Assembly (NCBI RefSeq): GCF_002959755.1
Contig: NZ_PPCW01000004.1
Location: forward strand, 62,001-126,000
Length of the DNA stretch: 64,000 bases
From: Veillonella sp. T11011-6
GTDB taxonomy: Bacteria; Bacillota; Negativicutes; Veillonellales; Veillonellaceae
Reading direction: 5' to 3'
Below, one piece after another: positions 43,087-53,336 of the stretch. The notes below the pieces were generated by a model that saw only the letters and a program-made list of their open reading frames with translations, was not told the DNA's origin and did not search any database. The position numbers were made by a program, and so were the translations under genes. How positions within the stretch are numbered: the stretch's first letter is position 1; each line of letters begins with the position of its first letter.

Positions 43087-43886
43087 AGATCAAGCCACCA
43101 TAAAACGATGAGTACAATGGTAACTAGAATGACCGCCCCTACACCGATATAATCTACATAGGTAACTTGTAGTTCTTTCATGCGCGTACGATTCACACCG
43201 CCTCTATAACAGCGAGCCTCCATGGCAATAGCTAGTTCATCTGCACGTCTAAAAGCACTAATAAATAATGGTACTAAGAGAGGCACCATATTTTTAGCAC
43301 GTTGAATGATAGAACCGGTTACAAAGTCTGCACCACGAGCAGATTGAGCTTTCATAATACGATCTGTCTCATCTAGTAAAGTTGGAATAAAGCGCAATGC
43401 AATAGTCATCATCATTGCTAATTCGTGAGCTGGCACACCAATACAACGGAATGGATTGAGCAAATGTTCAATACCATCGGTCAAACGAATTGGTGATGTC
43501 GTATAGGTCAATAAGGACGAGAACAAGATTAAAAAGATTAATCGCGCTGCCATTTGTAGACCCATAGCCAAGCCTTGATCTGTAATATTGATGATCCACC
43601 ATTGGAAGATTGTATTACCTGGTGTTGTAAAGATATGAATGCCCATGGTAAATACGATGATAATCCAAAGTGGTTTAATAGCAGACCACATCAAGCGTAA
43701 TGGCAATCGTGATAAAAGCATAGCAAAGATTGTAAATGCCCCTACCAAGCCATACGCAAGAGGAGAGTTCGCTAGGAAGATGGCTACCACAAATATTGTA
43801 GTAGCAATAATCTTTGCACGAGGATCCATGCGATGCAAGAAGGAGTTTCCTGGGAAGTATTGCCCTATAGTAATGTTATTTAACAT
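43083..43886 (-). CDS. ecfT: Energy-coupling factor transporter transmembrane protein EcfT
   Basis: EcfT is the membrane scaffold of group II ECF vitamin and metal importers. The 267-residue protein has about six membrane helices and two cytoplasmic coupling motifs near the end, with the conserved Ala-Arg-Gly in AQSARGAD near 183 and EARCYRGG near 225, which bind the two ATPases. Several substrate-binding S-components encoded elsewhere usually share this module. The start overlaps ecfA2 by 11 bases and the stop overlaps truA by four. Confidence 0.95.
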   Translation of the reverse strand: MLNNITIGQYFPGNSFLHRMDPRAKIIATTIFVVAIFLANSPLAYGLVGAFTIFAMLLSRLPLRLMWSAIKPLWIIIVFTMGIHIFTTPGNTIFQWWIINITDQGLAMGLQMAARLIFLILFSSLLTYTTSPIRLTDGIEHLLNPFRCIGVPAHELAMMMTIALRFIPTLLDETDRIMKAQSARGADFVTGSIIQRAKNMVPLLVPLFISAFRRADELAIAMEARCYRGGVNRTRMKELQVTYVDYIGVGAVILVTIVLIVLWWLDL

Positions 43887-44736
43887 GGCTACCTCCTTCT
43901 AGAATGGCTTGTACTGCATCATCTACAGATAATACACGATTAGACACATCTAGTCCCTGTTCACGCAAATACTCCATAGTGACAGACACTGGTGGTACGT
44001 CTACACCAACCGCCTGTAATTCATCGCGATGATTATTAAAGATATCCATCGGCTCTCCATCGAGAACGATGCGACCTTTATCTAGGACTACAAGGCGAGA
44101 TGCCATGCGCGAAATATCTTCCATATTATGAGATACAAGGATTACTGTAATACCCTTTTCTTTATGAAGACGAATAATTTCTTCAAAGATTTCTTCACGA
44201 CCAAATGGATCAAGGCCTGCAGATGGCTCATCAAGAACTAGGAAGTCCGGATTCATAGCCACTACACCGGCAATAGCAACGCGACGCATTTGACCACCAG
44301 ATAGGTGGAATGGAGAACGCTCTGCATAAGTGTCGTAGTCGAGGCCTACAAATTTCATGGCATCTCGCACGCGTTCATCCACTTCAGCTGCACTAAGACC
44401 TAAGTTCTTAGGACCAAAGGCAATATCTTCAGCAATGGTTTCTTCAAATAGTTGATGTTCTGGATATTGGAAGACCATGCCTACCTTATGGCGCATCTTC
44501 TTAGCTTCCTCTGTAGAAGCGCTAATATCTACACCATTAACAGTAACGGTTCCGGTAGTAGGATGTAATAAACCATTCAAATGTTGTACAAAGGTAGATT
44601 TACCAGACCCGGTATGACCAATGATGCCCAAAAACTCACCGTTTTCAACAGTAAGAGATACACCATGAAGGGCCGTTTTTTCAAATGGAGTGCCTACACC
44701 ATAGGTATAGGTAATATTATCTAATACAATCGCCAT
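43876..44736 (-). CDS. ecfA2: Energy-coupling factor ATPase EcfA2
   Basis: The 286-residue ATPase has Walker A GHTGSGKST near 38, the Q-loop FQYPEHQLF near 92, signature LSGGQMRR near 145, Walker B DFLVLDEPSAGLDP near 164, and VSHNMEDI. It pairs with EcfA1 to power substrate uptake through EcfT. Its ATG shares one base with the ecfA1 stop (TAATG), keeping the two subunits in balance. Its C-terminal region of about 40 residues is typical of the EcfA family. Confidence 0.95.
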   Translation of the reverse strand: MAIVLDNITYTYGVGTPFEKTALHGVSLTVENGEFLGIIGHTGSGKSTFVQHLNGLLHPTTGTVTVNGVDISASTEEAKKMRHKVGMVFQYPEHQLFEETIAEDIAFGPKNLGLSAAEVDERVRDAMKFVGLDYDTYAERSPFHLSGGQMRRVAIAGVVAMNPDFLVLDEPSAGLDPFGREEIFEEIIRLHKEKGITVILVSHNMEDISRMASRLVVLDKGRIVLDGEPMDIFNNHRDELQAVGVDVPPVSVTMEYLREQGLDVSNRVLSVDDAVQAILEGGSHVK

Positions 44737-45683
44737 TAGTGTGTGCCCTCCCCTCTTACTACATTTGAATTTTCATTGTTAGGAGAACTCATCTTGTGAG
44801 CACTTACGTTATGTTCACTTAGTAATTGATCCGCCAATTTAGAATGTTTTAGTCCTTCTGCTAATTCTTCATTGTTGATGATACTCTTACCTACTTCATA
44901 ACCTTTTTCATTCAATTTGAAAGCAATTTCAGACGCAACTGGTACATCGAGGCCAAGGCCTTTTAAAGTATCTACATGGCTAAAAATCTCACGAGGGGTT
45001 CCATCATGTAACTTCACGCCATTTTTCATTACTACCACACGATCAGCTGTAACAGCTTCCTCCATAAAGTGTGTAATGTATACGATAGTAATACCTTCCT
45101 CTTTATTGAGTTTATGAACTGTTTCAAGTACTTCACGGCGACCTTTAGGGTCGAGCATAGCTGTTGGCTCATCAAGGACGATACAATCTGGTTTCATAGC
45201 AAGTACGCCGGCAATGGCAATGCGTTGCTTTTGACCACCAGACAACAAATGAGGACCATGTTCTCTATATTCAGTCATATTTACAGCCTCTAACGCTGCA
45301 TCGACGCGTTTTCTAATTTCCGCGCTAGGAATACCAAGGTTTTCTGGACCAAAGGCAACGTCCTCTTCTACGACAGCCGCCACAATTTGGTTATCAGGAT
45401 TTTGGAACACCATGCCTACATGTTGACGTATATCCCAAATATGCGCTTCATCACGCGTATCATAGCCACATACATTGATATAACCTTCGCTAGGTTGTAA
45501 TAACACGTTGAAATGCTTGGCTAGTGTACTTTTACCACTACCATTAGTACCGATAATACAAACAAACTCACCACGCTTGATGGATAAACTCACATCATTT
45601 AGTGCATGTACATCATTGCCATTTTCATCACTATAAATATGACTCATATGATTGACGTCAATCATAATGTCTTTTTCATTCAT
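44736..45683 (-). CDS. ecfA1: Energy-coupling factor ATPase EcfA1
   Basis: The 315-residue ATPase has Walker A GTNGSGKST, the Q-loop FQNPDNQIV, signature LSGGQKQR and Walker B DCIVLDEPTAMLDP, followed by the EcfA1-type acidic position. It carries a C-terminal extension of about 60 residues ending in NVVRGEGTH, longer than usual. The ATG at 45681-45683 lies eight bases after GAGG; an ATG at 45695 is possible. It starts the ecf-truA unit, about 280 bases after rplQ, past a terminator, so it likely has its own promoter. Confidence 0.94.
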   Translation of the reverse strand: MNEKDIMIDVNHMSHIYSDENGNDVHALNDVSLSIKRGEFVCIIGTNGSGKSTLAKHFNVLLQPSEGYINVCGYDTRDEAHIWDIRQHVGMVFQNPDNQIVAAVVEEDVAFGPENLGIPSAEIRKRVDAALEAVNMTEYREHGPHLLSGGQKQRIAIAGVLAMKPDCIVLDEPTAMLDPKGRREVLETVHKLNKEEGITIVYITHFMEEAVTADRVVVMKNGVKLHDGTPREIFSHVDTLKGLGLDVPVASEIAFKLNEKGYEVGKSIINNEELAEGLKHSKLADQLLSEHNVSAHKMSSPNNENSNVVRGEGTH

Positions 45684-45925
45684 GGATAACCTCATATCTT
45701 TCTAGTCAATTTCGTCTTTGTGAAAGTATAACCTTTAAATTGTATATAACAGTATTGACCTATTAACAACAACAAATTAATGTAATCCACTGTATAGATT
45801 AAGCATTAATGATTGCCATAGATTTATGTGAAAAGGTTAACAATATTTATTCATTCTTTACGATAACTGCTAACATATTACGATATTATACTAATCGATT
45901 GTACCATAAAATTGACAATAAAAAA

Positions 45926-45955
45926 ACGGTGCTGCAACATAAGTTACAACACCGT
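45926..45955 (-). terminator. Terminator after rplQ
   Basis: Six perfect GC-rich outer pairs (ACGGTG, 45926-45931, with 45950-45955) plus inner pairs, followed by six Ts on the minus strand. The rest of the gap 45684-45925 is AT-rich, with no gene found. Confidence 0.85.
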
Positions 45956-45965
45956 ATGAGTTTGA

Positions 45966-46301
45966 TTAAACTAACTCGATAATAGCCAAAGGTGCAGCGT
46001 CACCTTTGCGAAGACCAGTTTTGATTACACGAGTGTAACCACCTTGACGGTCTGCATATTTTGGAGCAATTGTATCAAACAATTTTTTTACTACGCTTTC
46101 ATCCATGAGGTATGCAAGAACTTGGCGACGTGCATGAAGATCACCACGTTTAGCCAAAGTTACCATTTGATCAGCTAAAGAGCGAAGTTCTTTCGCTTTA
46201 GCTTCTGTAGTTTCAATACGCTCATATTGGAAGAAAGATGTTAACATGCTACGGAACAACGCTTTACGAGCGGAGCTGTCGCGGCCTAATTTTCTGTACA
46301 T
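45966..46301 (-). CDS. rplQ: 50S ribosomal protein L17
   Basis: L17 lies near the tunnel exit of the large subunit. The 111-residue protein begins [19 protein letters not shown], the conserved start, with [13 protein letters not shown] and [15 protein letters not shown]. Length is normal. It follows rpoA by 12 bases and ends the alpha operon at a terminator. Confidence 0.97.
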   Translation of the reverse strand: MYRKLGRDSSARKALFRSMLTSFFQYERIETTEAKAKELRSLADQMVTLAKRGDLHARRQVLAYLMDESVVKKLFDTIAPKYADRQGGYTRVIKTGLRKGDAAPLAIIELV

Positions 46302-46313
46302 TCGTCTTCCTCC

Positions 46314-47318
46314 TTATTCGCCTTTTTGTTTAAGTTGAAAACCACCTGGATGATTGTTGAGTTTTTCCTCAATTTCATCGATGGATTTTTTGCCTAAATT
46401 GCGAACTTTTCCTAAGTCATCAATGGTTTTGTCTAGCAAATCTGCAATTGTATTAATGCCAGCACGTTTCAAGCAGTTATACGCACGAACAGAGAGTTCC
46501 AACTCATCGATGGAAATCTTTGCTGGGCCGTCATCTACAGCTGGTTCTTCATTATCGGAACCTACTGGATCAACAACGATACCGCCTTCACCTGTGTTTA
46601 CATCTACAACATCTGCAGAGTGCGCTAATTTAGTGAAGTTCCCTAAATAACCAATCATAATGGCAGCAGATTTTGCTACTGCATCAGCAGCAGTAATGGA
46701 ACCATCAGTCCAAACTTCTAATGTAAGTTTGTCAAAGTCCATTTCATTGCCTACACGAACATCACTCACTTCGTATTTGGCACGAAGAATTGGAGAGAAG
46801 ATGGAATCGATTGGAATACAACCGATTACATCTGTATCTTTTTTATTCTTCGTGGAAGGAACGTAACCTTTGCCACGTTCGATTACTACGTCCATTACGA
46901 GATGAGCTGTCTCATCCATTGTCGCAATCACTAGTTCAGGATTCAATACTTCTACTTCTGGTGGGAATTGTTCAGCTAAGTCAGCAGCTGTCAATACGCC
47001 GTCCTTTTGGAAGTCAAAATGAACTTCCAAAGGTAATTGAACATCTTCTTCAACTTTGATGCACAATTGCTTTAAGTTAAGGATGATATCCGTAACGTCT
47101 TCGCGAATACCAGGAATAGTAGAGAACTCATGAAGAACTCCATCAATTTTGATAGAGGTGATAGCTGCCCCATCCAAGGATGAAAGCAAAATTCTGCGTA
47201 AGCTATTACCGAGAGTGATACCATAGCCACGGTCTAATGGTTCACATACGAACTTACCATAGCGACCGCCTTCGGCGATGTCCACTTTCTCGATTTTAAG
47301 TTTCTTTTCTTCGCTCAT
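46314..47318 (-). CDS. rpoA: RNA polymerase alpha subunit
   Basis: RpoA initiates polymerase assembly and contacts promoter UP elements and activators. The 334-residue protein has the N-terminal dimerisation domain (KFVCEPLDRGYGITLGNSL, LRRILLSSLDGAAI) and a C-terminal domain from about 260 (ISIDELELSVRAYNCLKRAGI, KVRNLGKKSIDEIEEKL). The ATG at 47316-47318 (MSEEKKLKIEK) follows AGGAGG by nine bases; earlier in-frame starts overlap that site. It lies 71 bases after rpsK; rpsD, which often sits between them, is elsewhere. Confidence 0.97.
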   Translation of the reverse strand: MSEEKKLKIEKVDIAEGGRYGKFVCEPLDRGYGITLGNSLRRILLSSLDGAAITSIKIDGVLHEFSTIPGIREDVTDIILNLKQLCIKVEEDVQLPLEVHFDFQKDGVLTAADLAEQFPPEVEVLNPELVIATMDETAHLVMDVVIERGKGYVPSTKNKKDTDVIGCIPIDSIFSPILRAKYEVSDVRVGNEMDFDKLTLEVWTDGSITAADAVAKSAAIMIGYLGNFTKLAHSADVVDVNTGEGGIVVDPVGSDNEEPAVDDGPAKISIDELELSVRAYNCLKRAGINTIADLLDKTIDDLGKVRNLGKKSIDEIEEKLNNHPGGFQLKQKGE

Positions 47319-47389
47319 CAGGAACATCCTCCTATACAACACACGTTCATAGTTTAATTATAGCACCGTATCAAATCGGCCGCTATAAA

Positions 47390-47779
47390 TTATACACGAC
47401 GGCGTTTTGGAGGGCGACAACCATTGTGAGGAATTGGAGTTACGTCTTTAATGGAAGTAACTTCAAGACCTGCAGCTTGTAAAGCACGGATTGCAGCTTC
47501 ACGGCCGGATCCAGGACCTTTTACGAATACTTCAACAGTGCGAAGACCATGTTCCATTGCAGCTTTAGCAGCTTGTTCAGCAGCCATTTGAGCAGCGAAT
47601 GGAGTGGATTTACGGGAACCACGGAAGCCCAAGCCACCAGCGGAAGCCCAAGACAACGCGTTACCGTTTGTATCTGTCAAAGTTACGATAGTGTTATTGA
47701 ATGTAGAACGAATATGAGCCGCACCGGATTCAATATGTTTCTTTTCTTTTCTTTTAGTTCTAACAACTTTTTTAGCCAC
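47390..47779 (-). CDS. rpsK: 30S ribosomal protein S11
   Basis: S11 forms part of the 30S platform at the E site. The 129-residue protein shows [30 protein letters not shown] and the C-terminal [18 protein letters not shown]. It lies 19 bases after rpsM in the alpha operon. Confidence 0.97.
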   Translation of the reverse strand: MAKKVVRTKRKEKKHIESGAAHIRSTFNNTIVTLTDTNGNALSWASAGGLGFRGSRKSTPFAAQMAAEQAAKAAMEHGLRTVEVFVKGPGSGREAAIRALQAAGLEVTSIKDVTPIPHNGCRPPKRRRV

Positions 47780-47798
47780 GCTTTATCCCTCCTTTATC

Positions 47799-48167
47799 TT
47801 ATTTCTTTTTACCAGCAATTGCTTTTCTAGGACCTTTGCGAGTACGTGCATTCGTTTTAGTACGTTGACCACGAAGTGGTAAACCCATACGATGACGTTT
47901 GCCTCGATAGGAGTTGATTTCAATTAAGCGTTTAATGTTAAGAGCTTCTTCACGACGAAGGTCACCTTCAACTTTGTAATCAGCATCTAACAATTCACGG
48001 ATTTTCGCTACTTCATCTTCAGAAAGATCACGAACACGTGTGTCAGGATTGATGCCAGTTTTAGCAATGATTTCAGCTGCTAAAGTTGGACCAATACCAT
48101 AAATATAAGTTAAACCAATTTCCACTCGTTTATCACGAGGTAAATCTACACCGGCGATACGTGCCAT
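47799..48167 (-). CDS. rpsM: 30S ribosomal protein S13
   Basis: S13 sits in the 30S head and contacts tRNA and the 50S subunit. The 122-residue protein starts [21 protein letters not shown], has [10 protein letters not shown] and ends in [18 protein letters not shown] and a lysine-rich tail. It follows rpmJ by 23 bases. Confidence 0.97.
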   Translation of the reverse strand: MARIAGVDLPRDKRVEIGLTYIYGIGPTLAAEIIAKTGINPDTRVRDLSEDEVAKIRELLDADYKVEGDLRREEALNIKRLIEINSYRGKRHRMGLPLRGQRTKTNARTRKGPRKAIAGKKK

Positions 48168-48190
48168 CTAATCATCCACCTCCTATCAGA

Positions 48191-48304
48191 TTATCCTTGT
48201 TTTTGTTTATGTTTTGGATTTTCGCAAATAACCATTACACGGCCTTTGCGTTTAATGATTTTACATTTTTCGCATATCTTTTTAACTGATGGTTGAACCT
48301 TCAT
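48191..48304 (-). CDS. rpmJ: 50S ribosomal protein L36
   Basis: L36 is the smallest 50S protein. The 37-residue frame begins [20 protein letters not shown] and keeps the zinc ligands: CEKC (11 and 14), a cysteine near 27 and a histidine near 32. It is the zinc-binding form. AGGAGG lies six bases before the ATG. It falls between infA and rpsM, the standard spc/alpha boundary order. Confidence 0.97.
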   Translation of the reverse strand: MKVQPSVKKICEKCKIIKRKGRVMVICENPKHKQKQG

Positions 48305-48330
48305 TAGTACCTCCTTTGTGGACCCTATGC

Positions 48331-48549
48331 TTATTTGAAGCGATAGGTGATGCGACCACGATTTAAGTCATACGGTGTCAGTTCCATAGTAACTTTATCA
48401 CCAGGAAGAATACGGATAAAATTCATACGCATTTTACCTGACACATGAGCCAATACGATATGACCATTTTCCAATTCAACTTGGAACATGGCATTCGGTA
48501 AAGCCTCAACTACCGTACCTTCCACCTCAATAACGTCTTCTTTTGACAT
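48331..48549 (-). CDS. infA: Translation initiation factor IF-1
   Basis: IF-1 binds the A site during initiation. The 72-residue OB-fold protein reads [32 protein letters not shown] and [13 protein letters not shown]. The length is exactly that of the family. It lies 26 bases before rpmJ and 23 after map. Confidence 0.97.
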   Translation of the reverse strand: MSKEDVIEVEGTVVEALPNAMFQVELENGHIVLAHVSGKMRMNFIRILPGDKVTMELTPYDLNRGRITYRFK

Positions 48550-48572
48550 ATCTTTTCCTCCGGTTACCTGTT

Positions 48573-49343
48573 TTATTTAATTAACCGCGGTTCATCACGC
48601 ATGGTTAATATTTCAGGGCCGTTTTCTGTAACAACCACTGTATGTTCGAAATGAGCAGCAGGTTTACCATCTACGGTAACTGCTGTCCAGTCATCCCCTA
48701 ATACACGAACACGATGTGTACCTAGAGTAATCATCGGTTCGATACACAATACCATACCAGGTTTCATAAGAGGTCCTTGGTCAGGACTACCATAGTTTGG
48801 TATTTGTGGATCTTCATGCATTTCGCGGCCTAAACCATGACCTACGAAGTCGCGAACGACACCGTAACCATGTTTCTCGCAATACGTTTGAACAGCATGA
48901 CCGATAGCACCGATACGGTTGCCAACTTTCACTTGTTCAATTCCCTTGAACAGACTTTCTTCTGTAACTTTTAACAATTTCATCACATCAGGTTTGACGT
49001 GACCGATAGGAATCGTCACAGCCGAATCGCCGTGATATCCATCAATAGATGATACAAGATCAATACTGAGGACATCACCGTTTTTAAGCTTACGCTTAGC
49101 GCTCGGAATACCATGAACAACTTCATCATTGATAGAAGCACAGATTGTAGCAGGGAATCCATAGTACCCTTTACAACTTGGTATACCACCGTGGCTGCGA
49201 ATATATTCTTCGGCAATTGTATCTAACTCAAGCGTCGTGATGCCAGGTTTAGCCTTTTCTACTAACAAGGACAACGTGTCTGCTGTAAGCTTACTTGCCT
49301 TGCGGATACATTCAATTTCATGGGGCGATTTCAAAATAATCAT
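48573..49343 (-). CDS. map: Methionine aminopeptidase, type I
   Basis: Map removes the initiator methionine from new proteins. The 256-residue enzyme has the metal ligands in [15 protein letters not shown] (two aspartates), the histidine in [13 protein letters not shown], and glutamates in CIEPMIT and [10 protein letters not shown]. There is no zinc-finger or SH3-binding N-terminal extension. It is three bases from adk; the position adk-map-infA is classical. Confidence 0.96.
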   Translation of the reverse strand: MIILKSPHEIECIRKASKLTADTLSLLVEKAKPGITTLELDTIAEEYIRSHGGIPSCKGYYGFPATICASINDEVVHGIPSAKRKLKNGDVLSIDLVSSIDGYHGDSAVTIPIGHVKPDVMKLLKVTEESLFKGIEQVKVGNRIGAIGHAVQTYCEKHGYGVVRDFVGHGLGREMHEDPQIPNYGSPDQGPLMKPGMVLCIEPMITLGTHRVRVLGDDWTAVTVDGKPAAHFEHTVVVTENGPEILTMRDEPRLIK

Positions 49344-49346
49344 GGA

Positions 49347-49910
49347 TTATTTCTCCAAAGCCTTAATGATGTCAGCAAATACTGCGTCTACATCTTGTAA
49401 ACCATTAATTTCTTCATATAAACCGCTATTGCGATAGTAGTCGATTAAAGGTTTAGTAGATTCTTCGTACACAGCTAGACGTTTCTGTACTGTTTCAGGG
49501 TTATCATCAGCACGATTTTCTAGAACAGCTCGTTCGCTAATACGTTTAACTAATTCCTCGGAAGGAACGTTTAAGTTAAGTACAGCGTCCAAAGAAATTC
49601 CTAATTCTTTAAGGATTGCATCCAAGGACACAGCTTGCGCTGTTGTTCTTGGGAATCCATCAAGAATAAATCCAGATTTGCAGTCATCTTTCACCAAGCG
49701 ATCACGTACGATACCAACAGTTACACTGTCAGGTACCAATTGACCAGCATCGATGTATTTCTTAGCCTCAACTCCAAGAGGTGTTTCGTTCTTAATCGCA
49801 GCGCGGAACATATCACCTGTTGAAATTTGGGGAATACCGTATTTTTCAATAAGTCGAGCTGCCTGAGTGCCTTTACCAGCACCAGGAGGTCCCATTAATA
49901 GAATATACAT
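49347..49910 (-). CDS. adk: Adenylate kinase, short (no long LID) form
   Basis: Adk balances ATP, ADP and AMP. The 187-residue protein has the P-loop [14 protein letters not shown], the AMP-binding [12 protein letters not shown], and [13 protein letters not shown]. The region that would form the LID is brief: [12 protein letters not shown] joins directly to the C-terminal part, so the usual 27-residue zinc-bearing LID is missing. The length fits the short bacterial form. It starts 12 bases after secY. Confidence 0.95.
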   Translation of the reverse strand: MYILLMGPPGAGKGTQAARLIEKYGIPQISTGDMFRAAIKNETPLGVEAKKYIDAGQLVPDSVTVGIVRDRLVKDDCKSGFILDGFPRTTAQAVSLDAILKELGISLDAVLNLNVPSEELVKRISERAVLENRADDNPETVQKRLAVYEESTKPLIDYYRNSGLYEEINGLQDVDAVFADIIKALEK

Positions 49911-49922
49911 ATTGTTTCCCTC

Positions 49923-51185
49923 CTATTTCACAAAGCCTTTATAGTGGCGTGTTACCATGAGCGACTCAATTTGTTGCATTGTATCAAGTGCTACACCTAC
50001 AACGATAAGGAGAGCCGTACCACCAAAGTATACGCCTTGGACGCCGGTAATACTACCGAGGAAATTCGGTATAATAGCAACGACAGCTAAGAATACAGCG
50101 CCAGCCAAAGTGATCTTGGTCATCACGTTATCCACATAATCAGCAGTTGGTTTACCCGCACGAATACCTGGGATAAAACCACCGTATTTTTTCATATTAT
50201 CTGCCATATCTGTAATGTTGATAGAGATTGCAGTATAGAAATACGTAAAGATAAAAATCAATAATGCATACAATGCCGTTTGTAACGGCGTACCCCATGT
50301 AAAGAGATCCGCAGCTTTATGAACATATTCATTGTCAATAAATTGCGCAATCGTCACAGGGAACATCAACACAGATGACGCAAAGATAATTGGGATTACA
50401 CCTGCCTGATTGACTTTCAACGGCAAGAATGTAGAGTGACCACCGTACATTTTACGACCTACTACGCGTTTAGCGTATTGAATCGGAATACGACGTTGGC
50501 CTTGTGTAACTGCAACTACGACAGCAATCATCGCAAGAGCAATTACAGCAAATAAGAATGCTTGGAACATATTAATTGTTCCGTTTTGGATATATTGATA
50601 AATAGTTTCTAAACCATCTGGTAATCGAGCTACGATACCAGCAAAGATGATCAAGGAAATACCATTACCTATACCATATGCTGTGATTTGTTCACCAATC
50701 CACATCAACAAGCATGTGCCTGCTGTTAGGATGATGGCCACAACGAATACACTAAGGAAATCATTATTTACCAAAGCGTTGTTTGCTCTAAGAGCAAATG
50801 CCATGCCTGCGGCTTGTACAAAGCCGAGGACTACGGTGCCATAACGAGTTACCTTCGCTATTTTCTTACGCCCGTCTTCACCATCTTTACTCCATGCTTC
50901 AAACTGAGGAACTACAGACTGAAGCAGTTGCATGATGATGGAAGCATTGATGTAAGGTGTAATACTCATTGCAAAGATAGAGAACTTACTAAGCGCACCA
51001 CCAGCAAACAAGTCTAATAGACCGAATAGGTTACCGGATGTAAACAAGGATTCGATAACAGACGCATCAACGCCTGGAACAGGAATGTGGATACCAGCTC
51101 TAAAGATGGCAAACATCATTAATGTGTAAAGAATCTTATTACGTAATTCGGTAATCTTAAAGATGTTCGAGAGGCTATCTAGCAC
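49923..51185 (-). CDS. secY: Preprotein translocase subunit SecY
   Basis: SecY is the central channel of the Sec translocon. The 420-residue protein has ten membrane helices, beginning FKITELRNKILYTLMMFAIFR, with IHIPVPGVD in the plug region, ITPYINASIIMQLL, GNGISLIIFAGI and the C-terminal TRHYKGFVK. It starts at a GTG (51183-51185), one base after the rplO stop, using a site inside rplO. Confidence 0.96.
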   Translation of the reverse strand: MLDSLSNIFKITELRNKILYTLMMFAIFRAGIHIPVPGVDASVIESLFTSGNLFGLLDLFAGGALSKFSIFAMSITPYINASIIMQLLQSVVPQFEAWSKDGEDGRKKIAKVTRYGTVVLGFVQAAGMAFALRANNALVNNDFLSVFVVAIILTAGTCLLMWIGEQITAYGIGNGISLIIFAGIVARLPDGLETIYQYIQNGTINMFQAFLFAVIALAMIAVVVAVTQGQRRIPIQYAKRVVGRKMYGGHSTFLPLKVNQAGVIPIIFASSVLMFPVTIAQFIDNEYVHKAADLFTWGTPLQTALYALLIFIFTYFYTAISINITDMADNMKKYGGFIPGIRAGKPTADYVDNVMTKITLAGAVFLAVVAIIPNFLGSITGVQGVYFGGTALLIVVGVALDTMQQIESLMVTRHYKGFVK

Positions 51186-51186
51186 C

Positions 51187-51630
51187 CTAGATCACCTCTA
51201 CTTTTCCGCCTGCTGCTGTAATTTTTTCTTCAGCAGATTTAGTGAAGCCATTAGCGATAACAGTTAAGTTTTTAGTTTCCAATGTACCGTTACCTAAAAT
51301 ACGAATGCCATCGCGTACATTTTTCAAAATGCCAGCTTCAATAAGAGCTACTGGATCAACTGTTGCACCGTCTTCAAAACGGTTCAATTGTTCTACGTTA
51401 ACTTCAGCATATTGTTTAGCAAAAACGTTGTTGAAACCACGTTTTGGTAAACGACGATAAAGAGGCATTTGGCCGCCTTCAAAACCGGAGCGAACGCCAC
51501 CGCCAGAACGGGAGTTTTGACCTTTTTGACCACGACCAGATGTTTTACCCAAGCCAGAACCTAAACCACGGCCTACACGAGTACGAGCTTTTTTGGAACC
51601 AGCAGCTGGTTGTAATTCATGAAGTTTCAT
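51187..51630 (-). CDS. rplO: 50S ribosomal protein L15
   Basis: L15 is a late assembly protein. The 147-residue sequence starts [20 protein letters not shown], has the glycine-rich [19 protein letters not shown] and [15 protein letters not shown]. It follows rpmD by 22 bases and abuts secY. Confidence 0.97.
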   Translation of the reverse strand: MKLHELQPAAGSKKARTRVGRGLGSGLGKTSGRGQKGQNSRSGGGVRSGFEGGQMPLYRRLPKRGFNNVFAKQYAEVNVEQLNRFEDGATVDPVALIEAGILKNVRDGIRILGNGTLETKNLTVIANGFTKSAEEKITAAGGKVEVI

Positions 51631-51652
51631 TCAGTGCACCTCCTTATCAGTA

Positions 51653-51832
51653 TTAAACTTCTTCAACTTTTACTAAATGTCTAACTTTGTGAAGCATACC
51701 TTCGATTTGAGGTGTTACTTCTTTTACAACTTGAGAATTAGTTTTTTTCAAGCCCAAAGCTTTAACTGTCGCGCGTTGATCTTCAGGACGACCGATTAAG
51801 CTTCTTGTTAATGTTACTTTAACTTGTGCCAT
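51653..51832 (-). CDS. rpmD: 50S ribosomal protein L30
   Basis: The 59-residue frame reads [20 protein letters not shown], then [13 protein letters not shown] and [14 protein letters not shown], the L30 fold. Length and place between rpsE and rplO are standard. The start has AAGGAGA eight bases before it. Confidence 0.96.
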   Translation of the reverse strand: MAQVKVTLTRSLIGRPEDQRATVKALGLKKTNSQVVKEVTPQIEGMLHKVRHLVKVEEV

Positions 51833-51846
51833 TTCTTGTCTCCTTA

Positions 51847-52350
51847 TTACGCGTTATAGATTTCTTCAACGGTTTTACCACGAAGTTCTGCAACTTCGCT
51901 AGCGCGTTTCAAATCTTTCAAACCTTCGATTGTAGCGCGAACCATATTGTTAGGGTTAGAAGAGCCCAAAGATTTAGTCAAGATGTTACGAACACCTACT
52001 AATTCCAATACGGCACGAACAGGGCCACCAGCGATAACGCCAGTACCTTCAGCAGCTGGTTTCAAGAATACGCGGCCTGCGCCGAATACGCCTGTTACGC
52101 TGTGAGGGATTGTACCATTTTTAATTGCTACGTTTACAATATTTTTCTTAGCATCATCGATACCTTTGCGAATTGCTTCTGGTACTTCCGCTGCTTTACC
52201 TAAGCCAACGCCTACATAACCGTTGCCATCACCAACAACTACAAGAGCGCTGAAGGAAAAACGACGACCGCCTTTAACTACTTTGGCTACGCGGTTGATG
52301 AATACTACTCTTTCTTTAAGATCAAGACTGGTGTAGTCAATTCTCGCCAT
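51847..52350 (-). CDS. rpsE: 30S ribosomal protein S5
   Basis: S5 helps decoding accuracy and 30S assembly. The 167-residue protein has [19 protein letters not shown] at the start of the dsRNA-binding fold, [17 protein letters not shown] and [14 protein letters not shown]. Its start follows GGAGGAACTATAGAC. It lies 18 bases after rplR. Confidence 0.97.
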   Translation of the reverse strand: MARIDYTSLDLKERVVFINRVAKVVKGGRRFSFSALVVVGDGNGYVGVGLGKAAEVPEAIRKGIDDAKKNIVNVAIKNGTIPHSVTGVFGAGRVFLKPAAEGTGVIAGGPVRAVLELVGVRNILTKSLGSSNPNNMVRATIEGLKDLKRASEVAELRGKTVEEIYNA

Positions 52351-52368
52351 GTCTATAGTTCCTCCTTC

Positions 52369-52731
52369 TTAGAATTTTAAGCCTGCTTCACGAGCACCTT
52401 CTGCAAGGGCTGCTACGCGGCCGTGGTAAATGTAACCACCACGGTCAAACACTACTGTGTCAATGCCTTTAGCGATAGCTTTTTTAGCAACTGCTTCACC
52501 AACAGCTTTAGCAGCAGCTACGTTACCACCATAGGATAAGTTCAAATCTTTATCTAAAGAGCTAGCAGCTACCAAAGTTGTACCTGCTACGTCATCGATA
52601 ACTTGAGCATAGATGTTGCCTAAAGAACGGTATACGTTCAAACGTGGGCAAGTTGCCGTACCAGAGATGTGACGGCGAATACGAAGATGACGTTTTGCTC
52701 GAGCGATGTTTCTACTAGATTTACGAGGCAA
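52369..52731 (-). CDS. rplR: 50S ribosomal protein L18
   Basis: L18 binds 5S rRNA. The protein is 120 residues when started at the TTG at 52729-52731 ([19 protein letters not shown]), which follows AAGGAG by eight bases. An ATG at 52749 would add six residues but overlaps that site. Motifs include [18 protein letters not shown] and the C-terminal [19 protein letters not shown]. Confidence 0.94.
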   Translation of the reverse strand: MPRKSSRNIARAKRHLRIRRHISGTATCPRLNVYRSLGNIYAQVIDDVAGTTLVAASSLDKDLNLSYGGNVAAAKAVGEAVAKKAIAKGIDTVVFDRGGYIYHGRVAALAEGAREAGLKF

Positions 52732-52766
52732 GATATTCACTCCTTTCATTCATATAGATGATATTA

Positions 52767-53312
52767 CTATTTACCTTTTGCACCAGCTTTACCAGCTTTA
52801 CGACGAACAACTTCGCCTTCATAGCGGATACCTTTACCTTTGTAAGGTTCTGGTTTTCTCCATTTACGGATATCAGCTGCTACTGCGCCTACAACTTCTT
52901 TGTCTGCACCAGAAACAACGATTTTGTTAGGAGCTGGAACTTCAATTGTAATACCAGCTGGAGCTTCCATTTCTACTGGATGAGAGAAGCCAAGTGTAAG
53001 AGCTAATTTATTGCCTTGTTTAGCCGCTCTGTAACCAACACCGTTGATTTCAAGAGTTTTTGTGAATCCTTCAGATACGCCTGTTACCATATTAGCAACA
53101 AGAGCGCGAGTCAAACCGTGAAGGGAACGATGAGCTTTATTGTCGGAAGGACGAGCTACTGTAATTGTGTTACCTTCAACAGTGATATTCATATCTGGAT
53201 GCAAATCGCGAGATAATTCACCTTTAGGACCTTTTACGTTCATATGATGGTTATCATATGTAACAGTAACGCCTGCAGGGATCTCGATAGGCATTCTACC
53301 GATACGTGACAT
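52767..53312 (-). CDS. rplF: 50S ribosomal protein L6
   Basis: The 181-residue protein has two similar domains: [20 protein letters not shown] begins the first and [20 protein letters not shown] the second, with the C-terminal [21 protein letters not shown] (read in part). A lysine-rich tail follows. It lies 24 bases after rpsH and 35 before rplR. Confidence 0.97.
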   Translation of the reverse strand: MSRIGRMPIEIPAGVTVTYDNHHMNVKGPKGELSRDLHPDMNITVEGNTITVARPSDNKAHRSLHGLTRALVANMVTGVSEGFTKTLEINGVGYRAAKQGNKLALTLGFSHPVEMEAPAGITIEVPAPNKIVVSGADKEVVGAVAADIRKWRKPEPYKGKGIRYEGEVVRRKAGKAGAKGK

Positions 53313-53336
53313 TATTTCTACCTCCTATTGCTACTA

